Shown here one piece after another: positions 17,943 through 27,040 of a stretch of DNA of 64,000 nt. This DNA comes from DATFVA01 sp963747755 (lineage in GTDB: Bacteria; Bacteroidota; Ignavibacteria; Ignavibacteriales; Ignavibacteriaceae): contig CAVVGK010000016.1 in the NCBI GenBank assembly GCA_963747755.1, positions 62,001 to 126,000 of the forward strand, in the 5' to 3' direction. The translations under genes and the position numbers were made by a program. Under the pieces are notes generated by a model, which ran no database searches, was not told the DNA's origin, and saw only the letters and a program-made list of their open reading frames with translations. How positions within the stretch are numbered: position 1 is the first letter of the stretch; each line of letters starts with the position of its first letter.

Positions 17943-18955
17943 TGCCCTTTAAGAATACAGATTACAGAAACGAAAAATTACGGCAGGCTGATGGAGCAAA
18001 AGGTTCATCACCTGCTGTTTCCTTTTTTAAATTTAAGTCACGGGGACGTAATGCGGGCGATTTCATTTTTCAGAACATAACCAGGATTTTTGCTATTCTG
18101 CTTCTTTCCTTTGTGTTGATAATGGTTTTTGAAATGGTCCGTCAATCCATCCCATCGATAAATAAATTTGGATGGGGATTCATAACCAGCCAGTCGTGGG
18201 ATCCCGTACAGGATCAGTATGGCGCGCTTCCGTTCATTTTCGGAACGCTCTATTCTTCTCTGGTTGCCCTTCTGATTGCTCTGCCGTTAAGTGTGGGCAT
18301 AGCAATATTTTTATCGGAGTTTGCACCCAAATGGCTTGAACAGCCGATGTCGCTGCTGGTTGAATTGCTTGCAGCAATACCGAGTATCGTATACGGATTA
18401 TTCGGAATGTTCGTAATGACTCCCTGGTTAAGAAAAACTGTGGAGCCTTTCCTCGGTGACCATCTTGGATTCATTTTTCTGTTCAAAGGTCCACCCTATG
18501 GATTAGGAATGCTGGCTGCGGCATTGATCCTTACTGTAATGATCCTGCCGATCATTACATCAATCTCACGTGATATTATGAAGGCTATCCCGGATACACA
18601 GAGAGAAGCTGCATTTGCACTGGGAGCTACTAAATGGGAAGTTGTGAAGGTCGTACTTACCGGGGCAAAGTCGGGTATATTAGGTGCTACCCTGCTCGGG
18701 CTTGGAAGAGCCGTAGGAGAGACAATGGCCGTTACTATGGTTATTGGAAATCGTCCCGACATCTCCTTCTCATTATTCGAACCCGGTCATACTATGGCGA
18801 GCGTGCTTGCCAATGAATTTACTGAAGCTACAAGCGATTTATACATAAGTTCACTAATTGAGATAGCGCTGCTTTTATTCGTAATGACAGTTATTCTTAA
18901 TGCGATTGCGAGGCTGATTGTGTGGAGTGTAACCAAAAAATATAACAAGACCTGA
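17942..18955 (+). CDS. pstC: Phosphate ABC transporter permease PstC
   Basis: 337 residues, six predicted membrane helices after a 45-residue cytoplasmic start. Contains LPLSVGIAIFLSEFAP, LLAAIPSIVYGLFGMFVM and the EAA loop REAAFALGATKWEVVKVVL that contacts PstB. The start overlaps the pstS stop and the stop overlaps the pstA start (TGATG), so the three genes are coupled. The N-terminal extension is somewhat longer than in E. coli PstC. Confidence 0.96.
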   Translation: MPFKNTDYRNEKLRQADGAKGSSPAVSFFKFKSRGRNAGDFIFQNITRIFAILLLSFVLIMVFEMVRQSIPSINKFGWGFITSQSWDPVQDQYGALPFIFGTLYSSLVALLIALPLSVGIAIFLSEFAPKWLEQPMSLLVELLAAIPSIVYGLFGMFVMTPWLRKTVEPFLGDHLGFIFLFKGPPYGLGMLAAALILTVMILPIITSISRDIMKAIPDTQREAAFALGATKWEVVKVVLTGAKSGILGATLLGLGRAVGETMAVTMVIGNRPDISFSLFEPGHTMASVLANEFTEATSDLYISSLIEIALLLFVMTVILNAIARLIVWSVTKKYNKT

Positions 18956-19809
18956 TGAAGAACGCTGGCAAAACATATTACCGGTGGCGAAAAATAAAAA
19001 GCTCCATAATGGTTGCCCTTACAGTGTTATGTTTTTTCATTGCTGTTATTCCCCTGTTTCTGATTCTTTTCTATTCTATTTCCCAGGGAATATCTGCTAT
19101 TAACTGGGATTTTTTTACGAAGATGCCAAAACCCGCCGGAGAAGTTGGCGGAGGTATGGCAAATGCGCTGATGGGAACCGGAATACTTATAGCAATTGCC
19201 AGTGCGATTGGTTTACCTGTTGGAATACTCTCCGGAATTTATTTATCAGAAAACAGTAAATCGTGGTTTGCAAGAACAGTACGTTTCCTTGCAGAAGTGC
19301 TTAATGGAATTCCTTCCATCGTTATAGGCGTGGTTGCATATATAATTGTGGTGCTTCCGATGGGAAGATTTTCGGCTTTGGCGGGGGGATTTGCACTCGG
19401 CATACTTATGATGCCGCTTGTAACCCGTACGACAGAGGAAATGATGAATCTTATTCCCGATTCATACCGGGAGGCTGCCTTGGGACTCGGTATACCAAGG
19501 TGGAAGACAACTTTATTCATCATCCTGCCGGCCGCATTTAAAGGAATTTTTACAGGCATCCTGTTATCAATTGCAAGAGTAGCCGGTGAAACCGCTCCCC
19601 TGCTTTTTACAGCATTAGGAAACAGGTTCTGGTCAACCCAGCTTGACCAGCCAATAGCATCGCTTACAGTATTTATTTATGATTATGCAAAAGCTCCCTT
19701 TGAGGATTGGAACAGGCAGGCGTGGGCTGCGGCGCTGGTGTTAATTATACTGGTTTCTATTATTAATATTCTGTTCAGGTTAGCTACACGGCGGAGAAAG
19801 TATGCATAA
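18955..19809 (+). CDS. pstA: Phosphate ABC transporter permease PstA
   Basis: 284 residues, six membrane helices. PstA motifs: GGGMANALMGTGILIAIAS, LNGIPSIVIGVVAYIIVV and the EAA loop YREAALGLGIPRWKTTLFI. It forms the channel together with PstC. Starts within the pstC stop codon; 15 bases separate it from pstB. Confidence 0.96.
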   Translation: MKNAGKTYYRWRKIKSSIMVALTVLCFFIAVIPLFLILFYSISQGISAINWDFFTKMPKPAGEVGGGMANALMGTGILIAIASAIGLPVGILSGIYLSENSKSWFARTVRFLAEVLNGIPSIVIGVVAYIIVVLPMGRFSALAGGFALGILMMPLVTRTTEEMMNLIPDSYREAALGLGIPRWKTTLFIILPAAFKGIFTGILLSIARVAGETAPLLFTALGNRFWSTQLDQPIASLTVFIYDYAKAPFEDWNRQAWAAALVLIILVSIINILFRLATRRRKYA

Positions 19810-19824
19810 GGAAAGATATTTTTG

Positions 19825-20631
19825 ATGGATAATACAAATTCAGATATTATGGAAACTACACAAACAAAAGCTGATACATCGGGAAAAATCAGAATAGAAA
19901 CCAAAGAACTGAACGCCTATTTCTCGAGGGTTCATGCTTTAAAAAACATTTCATTGGCCATTCCGAAAAATAAAGTACTGGCTATTATAGGACCTTCCGG
20001 GTGCGGTAAGTCAACTTTCCTCAGGTGCTTGAACAGAATGCACGAGGAAGCAGGCGGTACTATTAAAGGCGGGGTGTTAATAGACGGAGAGAGCGTTATG
20101 GAACATGACCCCGTATGGCTGAGAAAGAAGGTTGGAATGATCTTTCAGAAACCTAACCCCTTTCCGACGATGTCGATTGCAGATAATGTTACGGCGGGAC
20201 TAAGATTAAACGGATTCCATAACAGGAAAAAACTTAATAACATAGTTGAGAAGAGTCTTAAGCAGGCAGCTCTATGGGATGAAGTAAAAGATATTCTTAA
20301 ACACCCCGGCTCAGCATTATCCGGAGGTCAGCAGCAGCGGCTGTGCATTGCAAGAACCCTTGCAGTCGAGCCTGAGGTAATTCTAATGGATGAACCTGCC
20401 AGTGCACTTGATCCGATTTCTACAGCAAAGATAGAAGAATTGATTTTCGAGTTGAAGCAGAATTATACGATTGTTATAGTAACACACAATATGCAGCAGG
20501 CCGCAAGGGTAAGTGATCATACTGCCTTCTTCTACCTGGGTGAACTTATTGAACATGATAAGACGAGTAGAATATTCACTAATCCTTCAAAGAAACAAAC
20601 TGAAGATTATGTAACCGGAAGATTCGGCTGA
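19825..20631 (+). CDS. pstB: Phosphate ABC transporter ATP-binding protein PstB (copy 1)
   Basis: 268 residues from ATG 19825, placed nine bases after AAGGAAAG; a TTG just before is less likely. Walker A GPSGCGKST, Q-loop MIFQKPNPFP, ABC signature LSGGQQQR, Walker B VILMDEPASALDP, H-loop VTHNMQQ. It drives phosphate import and with PhoU reports supply to the sensor kinase. A second pstB lies at 27041; both end KKQTEDYVTGRFG. The last gene of the pst operon: no phoU follows, unlike the usual layout. Confidence 0.97.
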   Translation: MDNTNSDIMETTQTKADTSGKIRIETKELNAYFSRVHALKNISLAIPKNKVLAIIGPSGCGKSTFLRCLNRMHEEAGGTIKGGVLIDGESVMEHDPVWLRKKVGMIFQKPNPFPTMSIADNVTAGLRLNGFHNRKKLNNIVEKSLKQAALWDEVKDILKHPGSALSGGQQQRLCIARTLAVEPEVILMDEPASALDPISTAKIEELIFELKQNYTIVIVTHNMQQAARVSDHTAFFYLGELIEHDKTSRIFTNPSKKQTEDYVTGRFG

Positions 20632-20636
20632 CACAA

Positions 20637-21350
20637 TTACTTAACCGCACCGAGGGCAAGAGCCAGGAAACCGAAGGCACCGAATACGAAATGAATGATT
20701 ATGGAAATTGCAGTGTTCTTTCTGAGCTGGACAATAGCAGGAAGAATAAAGAATATCGGAGATGCAGACAGCATCAGATCAAAACCCATCGGAATATGAA
20801 AACCCGCCCAGAATAATCCGTGAACCAGCCAGGTCCATTTTCCGTTAAGCAATTCCTGCCTGGGTTGTATATATCCCCTCCACAGGAACTCTTCCCCAAA
20901 AATATTAAAGAAGAAGAATAACGGCCACACGTACAGGATGTACATATAACTGCTTTTAAGCGGCATATTTCTGAAGAAGAACGGGGCGGCATCAATGTTT
21001 ATCATAGGAAGAATAATTTTTGCGATAAGGAAGGACGTGAGAGACAGGAATATAAAACCTCCTATTGTCCACATAGTGTCAGTGAGGGAAAGTTTTCTGA
21101 TCCTCATCCTTTCAAATAGCGCTGAAATTTTATAAGAGCCGGTATCTTTCGCGCTCAGCCAGAGAGCGCCGAAGAACATAGGAACAAGCACAAGGAGTCC
21201 GACGGAGAGGAAATAACATATCTCAATGGGAAGACTGGTATTGTTATATAGGAACGGAATTGCGACTGCGCAGGCAATTTCATTGAGCAATGCGGGGATA
21301 CCGAAAAGCAGTACAAGCAGGGACCAGGTTAATGGTTTTATCTGTTTCAT
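20637..21350 (-). CDS. CPBP family intramembrane glutamic endopeptidase
   Basis: 237 residues with several membrane helices. The CPBP/Abi (Rce1-like) motifs are present: FGEEFLWRGYIQPR (EExxxR), HGLFWAGFHIPMG, and a final IIIHFVFGAFGF. These enzymes process membrane-bound substrates; the substrate here is unknown. The gene runs toward pstB and ends only five bases from it, with no visible terminator between. A 19-bp palindrome lies upstream at 21419. Confidence 0.85.
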   Translation of the reverse strand: MKQIKPLTWSLLVLLFGIPALLNEIACAVAIPFLYNNTSLPIEICYFLSVGLLVLVPMFFGALWLSAKDTGSYKISALFERMRIRKLSLTDTMWTIGGFIFLSLTSFLIAKIILPMINIDAAPFFFRNMPLKSSYMYILYVWPLFFFFNIFGEEFLWRGYIQPRQELLNGKWTWLVHGLFWAGFHIPMGFDLMLSASPIFFILPAIVQLRKNTAISIIIHFVFGAFGFLALALGAVK

Positions 21351-21418
21351 AATCGATTAAGCATGTAATTATGATGAATAAAGCCGGGAAAAATATTATT
21401 TTTGTTCCGGAGAATATA

Positions 21419-21437
21419 ATAACTATCCGATAGTTAT
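21419..21437. promoter_or_regulatory. Perfect 9-bp inverted repeat upstream of the CPBP gene
   Basis: ATAACTATC-C-GATAGTTAT, 68 bases before the CPBP protease start (minus strand). It is more like an operator than a terminator because no gene ends nearby. Regulator unknown. Confidence 0.4.
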
Positions 21438-21467
21438 AAAAAAGTTCTTATGGGTTAATGTTTAATG

Positions 21468-21525
21468 CGGCTAAAGCCCGAATGTTGGATCAGTAGCTGA
21501 CCCGTCGGTTAAAACCGACGGCAAT
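21468..21525 (+). repeat. Single REP-like element related to the 5034 array
   Basis: GCGGCTAAAGCCC, then 22 bases, then the palindrome CCGTCGGTTAAAACCGACGG followed by CAAT. It has the same layout as one unit of the 5034-6404 array (GGCTAAAGCC ... palindrome ... GGCAAT) with compensating changes in both arms (TCAGTT to TCGGTT and AACTGA to AACCGA). Confidence 0.7.
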
Positions 21526-21555
21526 ACGGGATTGAGAAATCATTCAGCGCATTGG

Positions 21556-22243
21556 CATCCCGGAGGAATTGAACATTTGTAACAGTGGCTGCCTTAATGG
21601 CTTTCTAATCCCGGAGGGATTAAATATCTGTAATAGTGGCTGCCTTAATGGCTTTCTAATCCCGGAGGGATTAAATATTTGTAACAGTGGCTGCCTTAAT
21701 GGCTTTCTAATCCCGGAGGGATTAAATATCTGTAACAGTGGCTGCCTTAATGGCTTTCTAATCCCGGAGGGATTGAATATCTGTAACAGTGGCTGCCTTA
21801 ATGGCTTTCTAATCCCGGAGGGATTAAATATTTGTAATAGTGGCTACCTTAATGGCTTTCTAATCCCGGAGGAATTGAACATTTGTAATAGTGGCTGCCT
21901 TAATGGCTTTCTAATCCCGGAGGGATTAAATATTTGTAATAGTGGCTGCCTTAATGGCTTTCTAATCCCGGAGGGATTAAATATTTGTAACAGTGGCTGC
22001 CTTAATGGCTTTCTAATCCCGGAGGAATTGAACATTTGTAACAGTGGCTGCCTTAATGGCTTTCTAATCCCGGAGGGATTAAATATTTGTAATAGTGGCT
22101 ACCTTAATGGCTTTCTAATCCCGGAGGAATTGAACATTTGTAACAGTGGCTGCCTTAATGGCTTTCTAATCCCGGAGGGATTGAACATTTGTAACAGTGA
22201 CTGCCTTAATGGCTTTCTAATCCCGGAGGGATTAAATATTTGT
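21556..22243. repeat. 51-bp tandem repeat array, 13 periods
   Basis: Fourteen copies of AATCCCGGAGGGATT (a palindrome, some copies GGAATT) recur every 51 bases from about 21556 to 22233, with a conserved interior containing GGCTGCCTTAATGGC. The period is a multiple of three and has no stop in one frame, so a 226-codon frame (NICNSGCLNGFLIPEGL repeated 13 times) stays open, but the differences between units are few, include synonymous and non-synonymous changes alike, and the frame lacks a signal peptide. Best read as a non-coding structural repeat. It runs to within six bases of the ATG at 22249. Confidence 0.85.
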
Positions 22244-22248
22244 ATATA

Positions 22249-22791
22249 ATGAAACAATTACTAAAAAATCTTACCTCGTTCTGCCTGCTTCTTCTGGTAA
22301 TCTCTCATGGGATAATCCAGTTCGGGATGTTTGAGCTCTTCCGTGCAGATTTCAGAGCTGAGGCAGCCCGTCTTATTCGTGCAGGTGTGCCCGAACCAGG
22401 CCGGGCGGTATTTTGTTTTGATAAAAAAGAATTTGAAAACGAAAAAACCCCGGTTGAATGGAAGGGCGACGATGAGTTCCGTTTCGAAGGAAAGTTATTC
22501 GATGTTATCAGAACAGAATTTAAGGGAGACTCGGTTTACTTTTACTGTTTATACGATGAAGACGATACAATACTTTTCTCAGTTCTGGATAGTATGATTG
22601 AAGATGACAGAGATGATCCCGAAGAAACCGATGGTTTGGGTATCTCTCTTAGTAATTACTACGTCTGCGGAAATTTTGATTACAACCTTGACAGTCCGGG
22701 ATCTGAAGAAGCCTATTGTATTAACCCGGGCATTAATCTACTTGAAGGTGAATACGTAATAAACATCCCTCCTCCCCGTACAGCTGCATAA
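22249..22791 (+). CDS. Secreted or membrane-anchored hypothetical protein
   Basis: 180 residues from ATG 22249. An N-terminal hydrophobic segment (LTSFCLLLLVISHGIIQFGMF) acts as a signal peptide or anchor, followed by an acidic domain (ERLF-type start EFENEKTPVEWKGDD, then SMIEDDRDDPEETDG). Two late cysteines (YYVCGNF, EAYCINPG). I do not recognise the family. It lies 87 bases upstream of a heme-type TonB receptor with a terminator-like hairpin between. The array at 21556 ends right at its start, so the repeat forms its leader; the nearest GGAGG is about 19 bases away, which is far for a ribosome site. Confidence 0.7.
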   Translation: MKQLLKNLTSFCLLLLVISHGIIQFGMFELFRADFRAEAARLIRAGVPEPGRAVFCFDKKEFENEKTPVEWKGDDEFRFEGKLFDVIRTEFKGDSVYFYCLYDEDDTILFSVLDSMIEDDRDDPEETDGLGISLSNYYVCGNFDYNLDSPGSEEAYCINPGINLLEGEYVINIPPPRTAA

Positions 22792-22816
22792 TTCTGTGTA
22801 AACATATTCTATGTGA

Positions 22817-22853
22817 CAGGACCTTATCCTGCAGGATAGTGTTCTGCCTTTTT
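22817..22853 (+). terminator. Terminator or attenuator hairpin before the TonB receptor
   Basis: CAGGAC...GTTCTG outer stem (one G-T pair) encloses TATCCTGCAGGATA, followed by CC and five Ts. It separates the secreted protein gene from the receptor. Confidence 0.5.
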
Positions 22854-22878
22854 CCAACATTTTATACAGGTATTTAAA

Positions 22879-25281
22879 ATGAAATTATTTATTTCGCTCA
22901 TTTTATTTATTAATATTTCCTTAGTTGCACAGGTGGTTACAGTAAGAGACCTGTCGACAAATAATCCTCTCGAGCTGGTTTCGATTTACAACTCGGATCC
23001 AAACAGGTCGCTGTTAACTAATTCCAGCGGTAAGGCGGATATCAGCAAATTAGACAAAACCAGGACAATTGTTTTCAGAATACTCGGGTATGAAAAGCTT
23101 GAACTAACTTATGATAAAATCAAACAGAGTAATTACGATATATATATGAAAGCTACGACGATATCGCTGGATAATGTAGTCGTTACGACAAACAGGTGGG
23201 AGGAAAATAAAAGTAATATACCGAACACAATCAAAATAGTCAGTCCCAGAGATGTTGATTTCCAGAATCCGCAGACCACAGCAGATATGCTTGGTATGTC
23301 GGGCAATGTTTTCATCCAGAAAAGCCAGCTGGGCGGCGGGAGTCCTATGATAAGAGGATTTTCCACCAACCGGCTGCTGATAGTAGTAGACGGAGTAAGG
23401 ATGAACACAGCCATTTTCAGAAGCGGCAACCTTCAGAATGTGATTTCCCTGGATGCAAACGCACTTGACCATACTGAAGTAATCTTCGGGCCCGGATCGG
23501 TAATCTACGGAAGCGATGCCATAGCCGGGGTAATGAGCTTTCATACCCTGTCGCCAAGACTGGCATATGACGGATCACCATCTTTTAATGCAGGTGCGAT
23601 GACAAGATTTTCTTCTGCCAATATGGAAAAAACGGGACACGTACATTTTAACCTGGGATTCAAAAACTGGGGATTTCTCTCGAGCCTGACATATACAGAT
23701 TTTAACGACCTTGTTATGGGAAGCAATGGACCCGATGAATACCTTCGTCCCACTTATCAGGAAAGAATAAACGGGAAGGACAGCGTGTTTATTAATGCTG
23801 ATCCCAAAGAACAGAGGTATTCAGGATATAACCAGATCAACTTTATGCAGAAGGTTTTATTTAGTCCTGTTGACCAATGGGAACTGGAATACGGCTTCCA
23901 TTATTCAAGTTCTTCAGATGTTACCCGTTACGACAGGCTCCTTCGGCCAAAAGGTAGTACTCTGAGGTCAGCCGAGTGGTATTATGGTCCCCAGGACTGG
24001 ATGATGCATTCCTTATCCGCCGTTAACTACTCAGCAAACATGATTTACGATCTCTCAAAATTTACTGCTGCGTATCAGTACTTTGAGGAAAGCAGGCACG
24101 ACAGGAATCTGAATTCGGCGAACAGAACAAACCGGGTTGAGAAGGTATACGCATATTCTTTCAATCTGGATCTGCTGAAAGAACTAACGGATAATTCAAA
24201 CCTGTATTACGGCGCCGAGGCTGTTCTGAATAAAGTAGGTTCTTCAGGAACAACTGAGAATATTTTAACAGGAGTTTCATTACCCGATGCTTCAAGATAT
24301 CCGGATGGTTCTACCTGGAATTCCTTTGGAGGATATGTAACATATAAGAATCAGTTCAGTCCTCAGTATATACTTCAAACAGGCATACGCTATAATTATG
24401 TGACTCTGGATGCGGAATTCGACAATACCTATTATCAATTCCCCTTCAAGACAGCAGAGATGAGAACGGGAGCGCTGACAGGGAGTGCCGGGTTAGTATG
24501 GCATCCGCAAAGCGACTGGCAGATAAACATGAATTTATCTTCCGGCTTCAGAGCCCCTAATGTAGACGATCTTGGGAAAGTATTCGATTCCGAACCAGGC
24601 TCAGTGGTGGTTCCAAATCCAGATCTCAAGCCTGAGTATGCCTACAACGCAGAATTAGGCATTGCGAAGGTTTTCGGAAATTCGGTTGAAATTGATTTAA
24701 CCGGATTTTACACCTACCTTGACAATGCACTTGTAAGGCGTGATTTCACATTAAACGGGCTGGACAGTATAATGTATGACGGAACTATGAGTCGGATACA
24801 GGCTATACAGAATGCTGCGTACGCACACATATGGGGTATAGAGGGTGACCTGAATATCAACTTTGCAGATTACTTCAATTTCAGAACTCAGCTAAATTAT
24901 CAAAAAGGTGAAGAAGAAGATGATGGCGGTAATGTCACTCCCCTGAGGCACGCGGCGCCCTGGTTTGGAAAGACTGAATTATCTTTTAAGAAAGATAAGC
25001 TGGGTGCATCGGTGTATGCAGATTATAATGGAGAAACAGCTTACAGTGAACTCTCCCCTTCCGAGTATGAAAAGGATTACCTGTATGCAAAGGATGCTGA
25101 TGGAAATGTCTACTCACCTTCCTGGTATACACTGAATCTGAAGTTAAGCTACAGACTTTTCGATAATATTGAAGCCTATCTGGGAGTTGAAAATATTACT
25201 GACCAACGATACAGGCCATATTCCTCAGGGATTACTGCTGCCGGAAGGAATTTTATCGGGTCATTGAGATTTAATATTTAA
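22879..25281 (+). CDS. TonB-dependent receptor, heme/hemoglobin-receptor type
   Basis: 800 residues: signal peptide (LFISLILFINISLVAQ), carboxypeptidase-regulatory-like domain (about 20-95), plug domain (about 100-225) with QKSQLGGGSPMIRGFSTNR, LLIVVDGVRMNTAIFRSGN and EVIFGPGSVIYGSDAIAGVM, then a 22-strand barrel ending GVENITDQRYRPY and FIGSLRFNI. The plug sequences are those of the HmuR/hemoglobin-transferrin receptor group, so heme or heme-protein uptake is the best guess. A TetR regulator gene follows at 25688; no heme-transport or TonB genes are in the window. Confidence 0.9.
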   Translation: MKLFISLILFINISLVAQVVTVRDLSTNNPLELVSIYNSDPNRSLLTNSSGKADISKLDKTRTIVFRILGYEKLELTYDKIKQSNYDIYMKATTISLDNVVVTTNRWEENKSNIPNTIKIVSPRDVDFQNPQTTADMLGMSGNVFIQKSQLGGGSPMIRGFSTNRLLIVVDGVRMNTAIFRSGNLQNVISLDANALDHTEVIFGPGSVIYGSDAIAGVMSFHTLSPRLAYDGSPSFNAGAMTRFSSANMEKTGHVHFNLGFKNWGFLSSLTYTDFNDLVMGSNGPDEYLRPTYQERINGKDSVFINADPKEQRYSGYNQINFMQKVLFSPVDQWELEYGFHYSSSSDVTRYDRLLRPKGSTLRSAEWYYGPQDWMMHSLSAVNYSANMIYDLSKFTAAYQYFEESRHDRNLNSANRTNRVEKVYAYSFNLDLLKELTDNSNLYYGAEAVLNKVGSSGTTENILTGVSLPDASRYPDGSTWNSFGGYVTYKNQFSPQYILQTGIRYNYVTLDAEFDNTYYQFPFKTAEMRTGALTGSAGLVWHPQSDWQINMNLSSGFRAPNVDDLGKVFDSEPGSVVVPNPDLKPEYAYNAELGIAKVFGNSVEIDLTGFYTYLDNALVRRDFTLNGLDSIMYDGTMSRIQAIQNAAYAHIWGIEGDLNINFADYFNFRTQLNYQKGEEEDDGGNVTPLRHAAPWFGKTELSFKKDKLGASVYADYNGETAYSELSPSEYEKDYLYAKDADGNVYSPSWYTLNLKLSYRLFDNIEAYLGVENITDQRYRPYSSGITAAGRNFIGSLRFNI

Positions 25282-25304
25282 TTGCTAAATTGCCTAGTGG
25301 ATTA

Positions 25305-25336
25305 GGGACCGGGATGGAATAGACCGGTCCCCTTTA
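25305..25336 (+). terminator. Intrinsic terminator of the TonB receptor
   Basis: GGGACCGG, an 11-base loop and CCGGTCCC (8-bp perfect stem) followed by CTTT. About 25 bases past the stop. Confidence 0.75.
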
Positions 25337-25363
25337 ATTCAGGGAAATTCCGCGAAGTTTTAA

Positions 25364-25520
25364 GTCTGCCATTTTGTCATACGTTGAATTTTTCAATAGC
25401 TGAAAATTGCGCAATTTCGCAATATTTGAAATGCCTCATTTTGAGTCCAACTACGGCATGCCTACGGCATTCCCCCAGTAAAACAAATAGATTGGTAAGA
25501 GTATGTCATTTCTGTCATAC
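25364..25520. repeat. Dispersed 157-bp element, copy 1 (palindrome-bounded)
   Basis: Bounded by GTCTGCCATTTTGTCATAC (25364-25382) and GTATGTCATTTCTGTCATAC (25501-25520). The interior has TTGAATTTTTCAATAGC, CAATATTTGAAATGC, AGTCCAACTACGG and a repeat of CTACGGCAT. An inverted homologous copy is at 59472-59630. It lies between the receptor and the TetR gene. Non-coding; no open frame of note. Confidence 0.75.
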
Positions 25521-25687
25521 TGTTGAAAAATTATACTATTAATTGGATAGACTGCGAATTAGTTCAGACTGCTTATTAAGGGAAGAATTGTCCCGCCCAT
25601 CGGCATAAATCATTATTTAATTTTGAATATTCAATTTTCAATTTTAGATAGAAAACGCTATCTTGCAACCGGTTCATATCAGGTATC

Positions 25688-26269
25688 ATGTTGGAAAACG
25701 ACCGAAAAATACAGATAATCAAAGCCGCCGTAAAAAGGTTCTCAAAACATGGATTGGGGAAAACCACCCTTGATGAAATTGCCCGCGATTTACGAATAGG
25801 CAAAGCCACGATATATCACTACTTCGTTTCGAAAGAAGTCCTGTTCTACAGTTCAATTGAATGGGAAAGCGAACAATTTTTAGCAGAAGTGAACTCTATT
25901 TTTGACAATGAAACCATGTCAATACGCGAAAGATTTAACGAGTATTTCCTGCTCAAAGAAAAGATAGATCAGAAATATAGACTACTGTACGAGATATTTC
26001 TGCTGCTAATGGGAGATGATGCTTTCGAGAAAGAGAAGGCCATACTTAAATCGATGCTGAGAAAAGAGGAAATCATACTTGAGATGGTGCTGAATCCTGC
26101 TTACAGGACGAAAGATCTGAAACACATACCTTCATTACCGGTTATGTTTGTTATTACAAGCTGGGGATGGCTCTTCGGAGTTAAGTTAAACCGGATAACC
26201 AACGGAGAGGATCAGATTCTGCCAAAAGAACTGCTGAATACACTTATCGAAAACGTACTACCGGACTAA
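25688..26269 (+). CDS. TetR/AcrR family transcriptional regulator
   Basis: 193 residues. The N-terminal helix-turn-helix (about residues 5-60) is standard TetR: KIQIIKAAVKRFSKHG, KTTLDEIARDLRIGKATIYHYF, SKEVLFYSS. The C-terminal ligand domain is divergent. TetR proteins usually repress a neighbour or themselves until an effector binds; the nearest candidate targets are the TonB receptor and the region around the GTATG...CATAC palindrome at 25501-25520. That pairing is inference. Confidence 0.9.
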   Translation: MLENDRKIQIIKAAVKRFSKHGLGKTTLDEIARDLRIGKATIYHYFVSKEVLFYSSIEWESEQFLAEVNSIFDNETMSIRERFNEYFLLKEKIDQKYRLLYEIFLLLMGDDAFEKEKAILKSMLRKEEIILEMVLNPAYRTKDLKHIPSLPVMFVITSWGWLFGVKLNRITNGEDQILPKELLNTLIENVLPD

Positions 26270-26304
26270 CAAATCAATAATTAACAATCAACGATTAGCA
26301 ATAA

Positions 26305-27006
26305 TCAATTATCGGATGATTCGTCGCTGTCTTCGTCACCAAATACAATCCTTTCATATTTGTGCTTAACCATCTGTGCTTCAACAATAAAGAAAACATC
26401 CTCTGCAATGTTAGTAGCATGATCTGCAAGCCGCTCAAGGTGCCTTGAAACTACAAGAAGAGCAACACCGGGATCAACGTTCTCAGGCTTCTCTTTCATA
26501 ATAGCTTTTAAAATCACATGATTCTCTACATTAAAATCATCAACCTTATCATCGGTTTCAATCACCTTTTTTGCAAGATCAGGACTCCCATCAATAAATG
26601 CATCAATAGCATTCTTTATCATTTCTCTTGCAACCAGCGACATTTCCCTTAAATGTGTCTTATCATAAAAATCGGGTTTCTTCCCCAATTCCTTAGCACT
26701 CTCTGCAATATTTACAGCGAGATCACCTATCCGTTCCAGGTTAGTATTGATTGTAAGCGCTGACATTATCAGCCTAAGGTCCATTGCTACTGGCTGACTT
26801 AATGCAAAAATTTTCTGGCATATTTTTTCAATCTTCACATCATATTTATCAACCTTTTCGTCCCTATCAATGACGAGATCGGCAAGTTCAATATTCTCTT
26901 CATCTATAGACTTGACGGCCAGTTCAACCTGTTCATCAACCAGGCTGCACATCTTTATGAGCCGTGTTTTCAGTTTATCTATCTGAATCTCAAACTGCCG
27001 TTCCAT
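26305..27006 (-). CDS. phoU: Phosphate signalling protein PhoU
   Basis: 233 residues made of two three-helix PhoU repeats, with the metal-site motifs NTNLERIGDLAVNIAESAKEL in the first and VSRHLERLADHATNIAEDVFF in the second. PhoU links the Pst transporter to the PhoR kinase and lowers Pho activation when phosphate is plentiful. It is the last gene of the minus-strand phnD-phnC-phnE-pstB-phoU set; 34 bases separate it from pstB. Confidence 0.96.
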   Translation of the reverse strand: MERQFEIQIDKLKTRLIKMCSLVDEQVELAVKSIDEENIELADLVIDRDEKVDKYDVKIEKICQKIFALSQPVAMDLRLIMSALTINTNLERIGDLAVNIAESAKELGKKPDFYDKTHLREMSLVAREMIKNAIDAFIDGSPDLAKKVIETDDKVDDFNVENHVILKAIMKEKPENVDPGVALLVVSRHLERLADHATNIAEDVFFIVEAQMVKHKYERIVFGDEDSDESSDN

Positions 27007-27040
27007 TCTGAAGCTCCTTCAAAAAAATTGAAAATCTTAA

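Noticed and set aside
21569..22249. 226-codon frame of repeats NICNSGCLNGFLIPEGL
   Set aside because: It arises because a 51-bp period is a multiple of three; no signal peptide, ordinary start or codon pattern supports a protein.
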